From: Riptortus pedestris
Lineage: Eukaryota; Arthropoda; Insecta; Hemiptera; Alydidae
Assembly: GCA_019009955.1 (NCBI GenBank)
Contig: CM032233.1
Span: 89,621,001 to 89,685,000 of the forward strand
DNA: 64,000 nt
Reading direction: 5' to 3'
Positions 13,085 through 26,600 of the stretch are shown in pieces. The translations under genes and the position numbers were made by a program. Each line of letters opens with the position of its first letter. Within the stretch, counting starts at the first letter, position 1. The notes below the pieces were generated by a model. That model was not told where the DNA came from, ran no database searches, and saw only the letters and a program-made list of their open reading frames with translations.

Positions 13085-13490
13085 AAAAGGGTGATTCAAA
13101 AGTCTGAGTTTTTATTTGTTAATTGAAAAACAAAGATCTGTAAACAAAGATTTGCTTAGTGTTTGCAAATATCTAATTGCAGAAAGAAGTCTTATTATTA
13201 TAGAAAAAAAACAATTTCTTCAGCAAAAGGACACACCCACAATCCAGCTTACAGTCTAGATTTTGCACCTTCAGATTACCACCTGTTCCATCCAATCCAT
13301 GCCATTTTTCCTTTGTAGTAGGTGTTTTGACACATGGATGTAAAGTGTTTTTTTTTTTTTTTTGCATCAAAAGATTCATTGTGATATTGGATTGACATCA
13401 AACATTTGGCACAAAGGTGGGCTTCAAGTGATAGACAATTATGGTATATATTTCAAAGAGTAGGTGTCAATTAATCAAAAATATGTTTTA
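13085..13490 (+). mobile_element. Degenerate mariner-type transposon relic
   Basis: The stretch 13241-13288 reads NPAYSLDFAPSDYHLF, the mariner transposase signature in which APSD carries the third catalytic aspartate. Further on, ASKDSL, a stop, then KHLAQRWASS matches the C-terminal region. It begins with GGGTGATTCAAAAGTC, a typical mariner-like end. Most of the transposase, including the first two aspartates, is missing, and stops and frame changes interrupt the rest. It is inactive. Confidence 0.75.
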
Positions 13491-14778
13491 AAAAATTAAC
13501 AAAATCCATAGTGTACTCTGCAAATTCTCTTCATAAATATAACCATATTTTATTATATTTTTATTCGGTGCTTTAGCTTGGTTTAAAAACATTTATGTCT
13601 AGATAGACAATGTATTCCTATATTCCCCCTATTCATTTCTTCTATATTATTCCCTGCTATTGAGCTATATTATGAAGTTTCTGGGAGAGGTAGGGATGTA
13701 TCACTGAAAGTACAGTGATTTAATGTATGTAAAATAAATTAAGCAATATTCCATAATAAATAATTAAATTCATTTCGTCTAAAGAAATAAAATCTATACA
13801 TCTGTCAGTAACTACTCTTTCATTTGTAATACAACGAAGATGATCATTAAAGTATAAAAGATAAAAAATAGTCAGTCCCTTCACAGAATATATTTAACTG
13901 AACATAACGTTTTTGAGATTAGAACCTCATCCTCAGTTTATAAAAAGCAGTATTAGCTTGCTTGGAACTGGGAACTGACTCAAGGAGGTTAGTTTAGTAA
14001 AACACTATTATATATAAAATTGTGAAAAAATGATTTATAGTTGTATTTTCAATAAGACTCTATTTAAATAATAATTTTATTGCAAGCTAATGTAAACCTA
14101 GATATTTAAGAGACAAGTAAATGTGTTTCAAATAATAAAAATCATTCTAGATTTAATAGTGTAAAAATATAACTTAAAACAGTAAAATATATCAATATAT
14201 AATCAATGAAAATAATTATTTCTGTAACTGCTTAGAAAAAAAAAATCAGTGTTAAATTCAAGTGTAATGATTTTCTTTTTAATTGTGAGTGATTTCTACA
14301 ATTAGATGAGTCATCACAGATAATAATAATGATAATGTAAGGAACCTAACATTTATGTCAAATACATGTAATTATTACAAAATTTAACTTTATAGTGAAA
14401 TTTATTTTTGGAAATCATAATTTGAGAAAATTTGATATATAAGTACTCTCCTGCAATAAAGTTATTCCTATAAATTAAACAAATTTTTAAACATAAATAA
14501 TCACTATTCTCTCAGGGAAGAAATACAACTTTAATCATGGGCCATAAAGTCCTCACAATTACAGCATAGTTGTTATAATTGTACTAAAGATTTCAATAAA
14601 AAGAAATCAAGTTTAAATTGTTAAATTTCTGCATAATTTCTTCACATGTTTCAGGGTAACACTAGAATTGATCTAAGTCAAAATGCTAGAGTTGATTTGA
14701 ATCTAGCCAAATGCCAAAAGAAAGCTATTTTAACCCTATTGATACAATATAAATTACTTACAAAATTACTGAACATAC

Positions 14779-14872
14779 CCTTTCTCTTCTCCTGATGTTA
14801 AACTAATATTTGAAGAAAACCATTCCGTAACTTTGGCATCATAAACCAAAGAAAGCAGAAGGGTTCTGTCAC
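14779..14872 (-). CDS. alpha-2/delta exon 18 (last recognised)
   Basis: This 94-nt exon gives [18 protein letters not shown] then [13 protein letters not shown]. It aligns with the conserved L...VLFDA.VT..... block of the family. The acceptor is CTTTTTAG and the donor GTATGT, leaving 2 nt (GG) of a split codon. The exon that should follow was not found down to position 1. Confidence 0.9.
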
Positions 14873-14969
14873 CTAAAAAGCAATATGTTCACATTCTTAT
14901 GAGACAAAGCATTAAAAAAGTTATTCAATTCATATAGTTGTATTAGTGTAAAAACACACACACACACAC

Positions 14970-15011
<42 letters not shown>

Positions 15012-18000
15012 TATAGCAGTCAATATACTTTATTAATATTTGTTGAAGAAGAAATGACCGAAGGTAAATTGATAAAAAACGCCCTACAAGTAGAGGAAAA
15101 TAAATCAGTAGAGATATTTCACGTGGTTGTCATATATTGACCTTTGGCTATTTCTCCTTCAACAAAGATTGAATTGAGGTCATATTTCGATGATATGTTT
15201 ATTAATATTGTACGTTAATAGTTGTGAGTAAACAAAAAAATAAATAAATAAATAAATAGCATACAATGGTATTATTTATATATTCAAGATGACAGACTTC
15301 AGTATATAAATCACACAAAATAAAATTTCAAAAAACTTACATAATGCTGATGTATTGTAATAAAATGATACGTTTAGGGTAAACATTTAATTATTGAAAT
15401 AAAAATGTGATTTAATAATCCAACTATAATCTATAAATTAAATGTAATATTTATTGTTCTTATAGTCCATGGTGCAAATTGGAGTACTTCAGTGGTAATG
15501 ATCTTAACTTGTAACTAGGAGACCTAAGCTTGAGTCTTAAATTAGACTTAGCTGTATGATTTAAGGGCTTTGATATTGAATTTCTATTTATCCCTCTGAT
15601 GGCGAATCACCATAGCGAGGCAATTAGGTTGCTACTTGAATTAAGAAGAAACAAACTTTGGTCTGTAATGGCACATGCATAGCAGGGAGAATTATGTGAC
15701 CACATGTCACCCCACCAAAGGCCAGGTTGCAGGTTGTGTCCTCCCAACAATCGCCAATTTGATTTTGAAAAATAAATTCTCACCACAGAAAAGGTCTAAT
15801 AGGCGGATAAGAAGCCAAATACATATACATAGGTTTGAATAACAATATAATTAATCACAAAACAAACAAATTACTAATATAAACCTTTTACTACAACATT
15901 ATCAGAAAAACACATTTTCAAGGACCCATACAGCGACATCTGTTTTCAACTACAACACCTGTGCCTGATCCTGTTTGTTAACCCTGATTTATCCCATCCT
16001 ATTCGTGGCTTTGACTTCTCCACTTGTGTCACCTAAAGTAACCTACCTGTCCCCTTCAATATATCCCTATCCGATCGAAATAACAATACTATATACACTC
16101 AACCGTAAAAAAAACCGGACACTTCATATTTGTCGTATTAAAAGCTAATTTTCAGCAATGTGTTTCCTTATGTGGGTATTCTAGTTATTACAGAGAATGT
16201 AGAGTCTAAGTCCATTGAACTAATCCCTTCAGGATTAGTAAACAATTAAATAAAACTCAGATTAGATTTATTTGTCGTGAAGTTGATCTATTCTAAACTG
16301 TAAGTAGTTTTTCGCACATTTAAACATCTTTAATTATTAACCAAGCATTTCTTTAATTAATGTTTTATTTTTATTTCGGTCCGTAATAAAGGGTCTTTCA
16401 AACTTAGATGGAAGGCCGGAGCTTACGTTACATTGCCGAAATGCTTGGGGTAGCGAAGTCTACCATTCACTGAAATAAAAATGAAGAATAATTTTTTTTT
16501 TTTAAATGTGTTAATTTATCTTTTCTTTTTTTCTTTTGTATTATTTTGTAAATAATCAATAAAAATTATTCACTTTTGGCAGATTTTGTTTAAATAACCT
16601 ATAAATTAACCAATTATTTTAATTAAAAAGATTAATATACGTATATATAAGTATTTAACAAAATTATAAGACTAAATCTAAGTGTCCGGTTTTTTTTGCG
16701 GTTGAGTTTATTTGCGTATATTTACATTGGTATATTCCACAGAATATCTACCATAACCTTTGATATATATATATATATATATCTTCATTTTCTTCAAACG
16801 TACCAACTCCTTTGCTTATGTAATGTAAAATTAATGAAGACTAACAAAGTAGTTAAATGTCATCCAATAAAACACTTTATACTAGAAAAGTTATTAATTT
16901 TTTTTTTTACTAGCTGGTCCCCAACTGTCTCCCTCCTTCCTACTTTGCTCATAGTATTGGAATTCATAAATAGCAAGAAATCAAATCTTAGGTGCTGAAT
17001 AAACAAAGAATAAATCTTCCTAGGTAAGTGATGTTCCATTCAGTAACTAACAAAAAATCAAAAATCATTCTTAATGAAACATTTAAGATAATAACTTACA
17101 GTAGTAAGGAGATTTGTCCATGGAGTCATCTTTGCTTGAGTTGCCTAAAATTAAAAATTGTATTCATTCAGTGATCTATTTTGGTTAGTTTCATTTAGTA
17201 TCACTCTAATATAAAATATATATCTGAGATAATGCAGTTCATGAAAGACAAGACCAACATGTTGCTTTTGGTAGGAGTATATGTGGTTGGCATAATGTTC
17301 TTCCTGGCAGTGTTTGTGAATGACATACTTGATAAGTGATAACTTTTGTTCATTCAAGGATCTTATTATTTGTTTCACTGTACTAATAACTGGGCACTAT
17401 TGATAGTATGGATTGATATGAGGATTGTAATGTCATTTATTCAACTGATAGAAAGAATTATGGCTGTTCATACTACCTATTTGGCTTGTCAATTTGCATC
17501 AGCTTCTTAACTGTTTCTGATTACCCAACTTATAATGAGTAAGAGTTGTTGCTGATAACAGTCAAAATTTTGTTTCTGCGCCATAATTAAATGACCAAAG
17601 CTTCAAAAATGGATAATAAATCCTAAATTAATGCAATAGTTCACTTTTTAATAATTAGTAAGGGTTTAGAGAAAGGATAAAATCGAAATATCTGTTACTA
17701 TGAGTCCTATCAGAAAATGTTATATGCCACATTTTTGAAAATGATGTTGCTAGTACTCTCTTTGTTTTTATAACAGCCATGTTCTTTTAAGTGGTTGTTG
17801 CGATGACTACTTTCAATATTGTTTCTACTATGGAATGAGATAATTTCTAAGCAATATTGGCTAAAGCAGTAATAAACGTTTTATATATATGAATCACTCC
17901 TTTATCTATTCTCACTCCAGGTTGCCAGCCTTCCTTATAGTGCCATCATCACAAGTTAAAAACCTTAAATATCTACTATCCCCATAGGAAGCACTTTTAA

Positions 18001-20849
18001 ATAATCTTTTAACAAATATTTAATGTTTTTCTAGCATTAAAATCAAAATAAGTATTCCAATGTGCTATTTTTTAAATTACCCATTAGTATTAATACTGAA
18101 GAAAATGCTACTATTAATGTCCTACATGCAGTTCTTCACTTAAGAAATGTAAGAATATCACTTTTGTTTTTTCTTATTCAATTTTTTTTTCAAACTATTA
18201 CCTATTACTTACATATACATGTTTCATTGCAGTAAAAAAAAAAAGGACTTACAAATATAAAGAGAAAATTCGGCTGATCTGAGGTAGAAGGGTGTTCAAT
18301 AAGAAAGATCATTGGAGCTTTCATAAAGTTATGATGATGGAGGATCAAAAGTAACACCTAACTAATAGAGTGTCAAGACAAACCTGATGTAATTTGAGCT
18401 ATTAAGAATGGCTAACACTGGTACTTAGGAATTAGAGAATAAATAGTACCATGCACACAGCCCCAAAGTAATTACATGATACACCAGAAGAAAAAAAGAA
18501 AAATATGGCTCAAAAAGTGATGACCTGAGGAGAAGTTAGGCAACCAAAACTTAGTTAAGTAGTAATAATGAGGGTAATGATTGCGGCATAACGGCCTAGT
18601 AACTAGAATGACAATTTCACTTAAAAGTCACCAATAAACTCAATACTTTGTGCATGTAACTCATAAGACCTATTCCAAAAGTGTATATTACATTGAGTAA
18701 CTACCGGATTCCATTTCTCTACTGCTATTGTTTTTAGTGAATGTATATTACGCAAAGAATTATTCAGAAACCACCTAAATAAAATTTCAACTATTTATTA
18801 CTAGCTAACTTTATCTTATGTTATAAAATTATTATAGATTAAAAATAAGTACTTTGCTAAATTCTGTAGTAGAGAGATCTTGAACTAAATTGGCCTAGTT
18901 TAACTTTACTGCAAAGAAATATTTATTTTTACTGCGTTTTCCCTATTTCTTCTTATTTCCTTTTATTTTATACTAAGATAAAATATGCATAAAATTTTTA
19001 ATGTAAAACAACAGAAAAAAAATGCAAGAGATATTGGATTAAAGAAAAAAAGACCTGATCACTTGTGTAAAAAATTAATCAAAATGGATTAAAATTGCCA
19101 TTATTAAAACATGTTAGTGGTGAGAAAACAAAATACCGATGTGTTTTTTAAAATTACTAGTAGTTGAATTGAATAATATATTTTCTCTATCTATGTAATA
19201 ACTTCTAATTTTGTTCAAATTTTAATTACAGCTTTATCAAAGACAAGCCTCATATCTACTTCCCAGTTTTCACAGGTAATTAGTAGTTTATTTCACTAAG
19301 AAAGTTAGTAATACAAATAAATTACATAAATGGCAGTGTCGATGTTCTGGAGGTGGACTGCTTCTCTGTAGAGGCCATTTCCACCCTGGTTGAGCTGATC
19401 TATCTAGGAAGTGTAGAATCTCTTCCTCAGGAGTTTTGAATGTAAGTCCATCCCCATAATGGTATTTGCAATAAAACCTATATTAGAAAACATCTTATTA
19501 AAAAATCCAAAACTTTTTAACAATTAATATATTTAAAAAATCAAATTTACAACTGGCCTAAGGAAATGTATGCGGTACATCAATTTGTTCAATGGAGGGA
19601 CAAAGAATGCATTGTGACTAGCTCTGAGCACGAATTATCTCCTTTCTTGGTTCCTGCCAGGACTGATTATGTTCCAAACCCTGTTAATTTTTCCAATGGA
19701 TTGCATCAAAATTTTAACATGAGTATTCCTCTTTACTTGGATGGCTCACACTTGATCATAGCTGTCCCCAAACATTATAACTAACAAGGATATTGTTTCA
19801 ATAAGGAAGCTTTAAAAAGTATTAGTCATCAATTCATTAGTCTAAAAATGATATTAAGGATTGTTTATTGACTAGAAATCATCCTTTCACACAGAAAAAA
19901 CTACATCAAATTATATATAATATATATCTATTTTTAAAAATTCTCAGAGGAGGTTGGTGAAATCTTCAAGCTCATGTATATTATTTTATGAATAACTAGG
20001 GGGGGGGGGGTCAACGGGTCAGACATGTAATGCAAAAACATGGATATTCATTTGCATATAAAGGCATAATATGTAAGAGTACACATATATACTAAATAAA
20101 GAGAGAACATTTTTGTAGAATAGTGGGACAGAGAATGGAAAATGACTCCCACCTTCATTCTCTCTGTCTTAACACCGTCTAACCCTTTATAACTCACCAA
20201 ACTCTGTCAGAAGCTGCACAGTACTTCTTATCACTTCCTTAAACCATTCTTGAACATTAATATGCAACTATCCGTGAGAGGAGTTTTAGATTATTTTTTT
20301 CATCAGGAAATGTCAGCTATACTAAAACCTGCCAGCTGAGAGCTCCTGTGTTACACTTTGTCATATTTCATTTCTTAATCTTGAAGTAAAATTTATAATA
20401 AAAATAAATAAATTAAAAGCAATCTTAACATAATTAATACCTTATAGATGCATAATCATATGCACATATAGAATAAAAAATATAGAAACGTGCTAGAGAA
20501 GATGAGTGTAAGTGAAAAGTACTCATTAAATCAGAGAGATGTCAGTGTTACTCAAGCCATCTTCTGACTGTGGGTATTGCCTTGCCCACCAGGGAGGAGG
20601 AGGGATGGAATTGGCATTAACTTGTGAATTATCTTGGCCATAGGAATAGTGAACTTTATTTAAATTTTACTGAGTAGTAAGTCTATCCTATTTGAATTCT
20701 ATTCTCCTCCTTCACATTCACATAAACATTATGGGAACCTTGAGAATCAATGTCCTCAATTCTGTGGAGGTTGAAAATACGTTCATCAATGTTTTGAAAA
20801 TATGGTGGTTGAATAAAGAAGAGTACAAATTAGTGTGTGTGTGTGTGTG

Positions 20850-20906
<57 letters not shown>

Positions 20907-21407
20907 ATAATAATAATGTAAAAGTAAGTTACCATTCGGGATGTATTTTCCAGTTATGACCTCCGAAGAATGCTGATGCTTTTTTACCTAAAACACAAGG
21001 CAAAATGATTATGTCAATTAAAAAAATATTAAATGGATAAATGGCAGAATGGGTATGGTAAAATTCACTACCTCACAATGCAACAAAGTCTATTTTTAAC
21101 TGGACAGCTCTCATTAAGAAAGAAAAAATTTCATTGTGAGATTATGTTTGTAGTAAAAAAAAAAATTAAGAAATGCCTACATATCTTAAAAACATTATCT
21201 AAACATGTGTTATGAATTTCGCAAGCTCTACCATCATTCTAAGCTTTTATGAGTCTCAGTTATGTGTTAGTGCCATCACCCTTTAATTATTATAAATGTT
21301 ATTTCTAGAGGTAGGGTAAACATTCAGTACATGAGTCGCATATGTAGAAAACGGACACAAAATTATCATATTGCAGACTTTTTATTCAGAATATATATAT
21401 CTAGTAA

Positions 21408-21458
<51 letters not shown>

Positions 21459-23606
21459 TGAATAAAATGCAACATATGCATAGAAAACAACATATTTAGC
21501 ACACCAATGATTTCCCATACCTTGGTGTTCCTTTTAGTTGTCCTGAAAGATATAGAGAGGGTGTGTACTATTTGAAGAATATGTGATTTTGACTTCTAGG
21601 GGGAATTAAGCTCATATTTTAAAAAGGAAGAAATGGCAGATGGGATACAAAGAAGGAATTTTTGAACGAGTAATAACATCATTTAGTCTTTGTGGTTTGA
21701 GCATTGAGTCATGGCAAGGCGATTTTTTAGGTTCAAATAGATTTTAGTATAAAGATCTTTTTCGTACCTCAGAAAACTTGGGGGATTTCATATGACTTTA
21801 ATCAGGATTGCTACCACTAAAAGTGAAAATTATCCAGAGATTATTAACCTGATGGTTGGAGCTGCTTTAAGTGGAAAGGACAGACTTCCCAAAAGACTAT
21901 AATGCAAGTAGTAAATCCTGTTGTATAAGAAATTAGAACATTTAACGAACCACTAGTCTCTTCAATTATAAAAAATGCTCTTATAAATTAGACCCCTTTA
22001 TATAAGGAAAAATTACAAGGAATAGAGTTGTTGAATAATAAGCCACAAGCCCTAATGGGGAAAAAAAGAAAAAAAAATCCTCTCAGTAGATATTAAAAAG
22101 ACCCTCAATTTCAATTCCAATAGTTCCTTCAGCAAAATCTAATGTTTAAAATCTGACATACACATTATTTTGGAGTGTTGCATAAAACAAACAGTGGTTA
22201 AAAATTTGGAATACTTTCAAATATGAGGCCAGTTTTTGTTTCAGCAAAGGCTGTATTTTGATTTTTTTTTTTTAATGTAAATTGTATTGAATGAAAATGT
22301 TGTGGAACTTACTAAGGATTTAACCAAGAGCAAAGCTGCACTCTAACCACTAAACTATTGATTTATCTGACTCAAACTTTTTCCTCAGCATTAGTCATTG
22401 CATGAATCCTACACTCAGTGGTTTGAGAACTGGCTTACGTAGCTTAGAATATATATGCTTGAACTTTCGAAGCAAGTATTTATAGACTTCATGAAACCTC
22501 CAGATTAATCTACTAATTACAAGCAATATAACAATATTGTACAAGTCCCTCATTAGTCCATTGGTTGAAAATCTGCGCAATCACATTTGTACACGAAATA
22601 CTAACGTGTGACTGTTGTCCTATTTATGTAGATAGCATATCAAAAAAAGAGAATACAATAAAAAATATTTATTTTAATAAGTATTAGAAAATGTAAACAG
22701 GGCTTTAAGGTATTGATTGGGAGGGCATTTGACTAGTATAGATGATGGAGAAATTGATTACAAAACTCTTACCAACCAATTTTATGGTGCAGATTGGGGT
22801 ATGGGGGGAAAGGGTAGGCAAAGTTCAAGTGACTAGACAGTGCAATGATAGGTATTAGGAAACTTAGTTATTCAAAATTCGAGAGGTACATTACAACACA
22901 CATAGAAGTAGATGTATTTTCATATAGGTGGCATTGACAAAGCAACAGACAGCACCAATAACTGAACTATAAATGAAAAAAGGTGCACATTTTAGGACAT
23001 TAAATATTCAACCAGAATAATGGGAACTAATATCCTAAGATTTACCCTGAATGAAACAGTAAAAGCAAACAACAATTTTCACAACATAAACTTTCAAGAT
23101 ATTATTTTCCCTGTTATCTGCTCCAGTTATCGTCCACCCTCACTGCAAAATATTATTGAATCTTCGGCCTTCTTCCTCCGGAAACTTCTCAATTAGTTGG
23201 AAATATAGTTTTTCTCTGGGAACCAAGGTGCCCCTCAAAAAACAATACCTTGCCCCCCACAACAAAAAAGAAAGAAAAAAAAAACAAAGTAGCAAACTAA
23301 TTTAGAAGTTGTCTGAGAAAGGTGGCCCGATTTTTAATAAAAATTTTCAGTGAGTGAGGAGAGACAACCGCTGGAGCAGACAGCAGGGAAAATAATATCT
23401 TGACCTTTCCCCAGCGAGGTAGTTTGAAGAATAATGCATAAACTCTGTTAGAAACTTGTGAAGTATCATATCAGGAACGGGTATACTTAAACTTTCATGA
23501 CACATATTGAATGAACCCAAACCTAGTTCAGGAACACCAAAAAGAGTGCTGCGATAGTTTTTAAGGAACTAGGTCTTGCAATACAAGTAAAAGTAATGCA
23601 TTGTGA

Positions 23607-23687
<81 letters not shown>

Positions 23688-26600
23688 GACAGGATAAATT
23701 AAACACACTTACAATTACAGATTTTAACCTACAAATGAACTAATTGAGTAAAAAAGCAATGCTAATAACTATTACATTGGTATATTACTTGTACCCTACC
23801 ATCATGAATAAAAAGATAGTTTTATTTACTAGAAGTGGAAATGTTTTATGTCAAGTCCAATGGGGTGAGGGGGTTGCTCCTCATTAAAGTATATTACAAT
23901 ATTTAATAGTTTTCTTTTTTACTGTAGTAGACTACCATGAGTAAAAAAAAATTAAATAAGAGGTTGTATTCATAACTGGCCAAGTCAATTTTTGAGTATT
24001 CTTCTCAGTGTGCTTAAGATGAAAAATAGATTCAAAACTGAATATACTGGGACAGTATTTTCCAAGCCACAAAATACATACTTCAAGTGGTTCAAATGTG
24101 TGGAAATCGGTTAGTGGTTAGTTTATTTTGGCAGCTAGATACATGTGCAGTGGCTAGCTGCAAAGTTTTAGTTGAAAAAGAACATTTCTAAAACTTTGAA
24201 TAATTATTTTAGAAAGAATGATTATGAAACAAATAGGAATACTTGTTTGAAATATAATCCCAGGTAGTAAATAAATATAATAAGAAAACTGGTTGAAAAT
24301 GTTACAATATTTTCATTAATGTATGAAGATAAAATAAAAAAAACAGTTTTATTTATTATATGTAAAGGAAAGATTAACATTAAGGACATCAAGAGTAATA
24401 TTAACCAAATAGGCAGTATAAATTGTGAGAAATGTTATATAGGCGAGTCAGGAAAATTAGTTAAAGGATAATAATAAGTCAAAAAATCCAAGACAATTTA
24501 CGATATGGACAATAAAACATCTTTAACAGATTATACAGTAAAATTTCATTACCATTTTTATTTTGAAGACATAGTAATAATAATAATGATTGATTTGTCA
24601 GAACTGAAATGCAAGAATGTATAACCCCAGAGACCATGGAGGTCAGACTCTCATTAGTATAGATAAGTTTTGTCATTCCCAGAAGATGAATCTCAGAAAC
24701 TATAATAGATCAAGTGAGAACCGAATCTTTAATGAAATTATTAGACTGGATAAAGGATATAGATCCCTGAAGTTTGAAGTCAATAGTGAACTGGAGCTCA
24801 ACTCAGAATTTTACACTGAGTAGCAGAAGAACCCCATGGTCGTAATTATAGTTAATTCATGGATTCGGAGATAAATAAAGAAATATCTATATTTGGGAGA
24901 ACTATTCTCAGCCTTATCATTGCTTGCCTAGGGGAAGATGGGTAATAAATATGGATTGCAAATGAAATTATTAACAATTCATATGTATACTCCTCAAGAG
25001 GTATCAGAAAGATTTGGAACATGTAGTGAAATATCAATAAAGAAGATTTAAAGTGATTAGTTTCAGTTAATTGACCTTCAGTCATTGATTAATATACAAG
25101 TCCTTCAATGATATGCTAAATTCTGGGGCTGGTATTTGGCGCTGTATTCGACCAATTCAGTGATGAGAATATTGAGGAAGCAGAGCAACATGAGACAGAT
25201 GAGATCGAGAAAATAGTCCTATCTCTTAAACATAACAATGCCCCAGGACCAGACAAAATATTCCTGGGATTATTAAAGAAAAGCAGTTTTCATTATCAGG
25301 GAGGTTTATTAGTTCATTTATGACATCTGGATAGAAGTTAAATGCCAGTAGAATGGGGCAAGTGAATATTAATATTGAAAATACCACAGCATTAGATGAT
25401 ACTCTGGAAGAGTTTGCATGAGCAGTGCAAGATCTGTGACTTAAAACTAGTCTAGAAAAAAATAACCATATAAGAGCCCTGAGGAGATTCATAGTCCTTT
25501 CGAATTGGGGAAGTTCATGTTTCCTAGTTGTTGCATTTTTAAATATGTGGGAGGTATGGAGCAATTTGGTGAAAACAGATATAAAAACCAAAATGGTCAG
25601 ATGCTTCTAGGGCTTGGGAAATGTTCTCTGCTTTAAGAGTCTAACCAAGAAGATAAAAGAGCATTATAGAAATAGTTATCAGACCAACAGTCAGATATAT
25701 ATGGCAGCAACACATGGGCTCGCACCAAGCAAAACAAAACAGACATCCTGTTTACGGAGAGAAGAGCTTTAAAAAAGGTGTTTGGAGCTGTAAAAAGAGT
25801 ACAAGTGGTGGATAAGAAGCAATGCTGGCAATGAACTTGTTGAGATGGAGACAGATTATATTGAGAAAATAGAGGCTAACAGACTATATAGTCAAATGTT
25901 TTATAGCACACCAGAAAGGAAGTGGGTTAAGTTAGGCTCAGGCAAAGGTATCCAGCCACTCTGGCTGGGCCTGTCCCACTTCCTTGCTTGAGAAAGGACT
26001 TATGAAGGCTGGGTTCTGAAATTGGAAGCTATAACTGCAGACTGCATATAAAGGTTTAAGATTCTGGCTGAAGCTCAGACCCTATAAGGGCTTTAGTGAC
26101 TAGTAGTTAGTTATTTTTTAATAATAAAATTCAATTAGGAATTTTAAAAAAAGTCAATGTAATTAATCTTAGATATAGGCATTATTTGGCTATGATTAAA
26201 GATATTTATGCTGATTAAATATATATATATATATATATATCTGATTGAAATTTATCCTAGGAAACCAATTGTTATTTAACATTTACACAGACTAACTCAA
26301 TAGATACTTTTCACACCTGAACTTTACCACCTTCTGCCACAATGAATTTTAAATACTTTAATTTATATTATCATAATTAGTATATCAGTTTTTTCATAAA
26401 ATATGTTAATTGGATCAATAATAATATAGTGACTAACAAAGCAATATTTATAAATGTTACTTGCCAAGAAAGCAGTGCAAACTATTAGATCATCAGCTGC
26501 AAGCAACAATATCTAGGCAAGATAAAGTAAAACTCTAAAAATGACAGCCTCTTTTAATACATGTTCTTTTAAAACAATACATTTTGTTGAGTACTGTTAA

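Noticed and set aside
19566..19784. 72-codon plus-strand open frame inside an intron
   Set aside because: Composition is protein-like, but I cannot match it to any family and it stands alone.
22300..22362. tRNA gene on the minus strand
   Set aside because: A- and B-box-like words are present, but there is no closed acceptor stem or anticodon arm; a SINE head is the better explanation.
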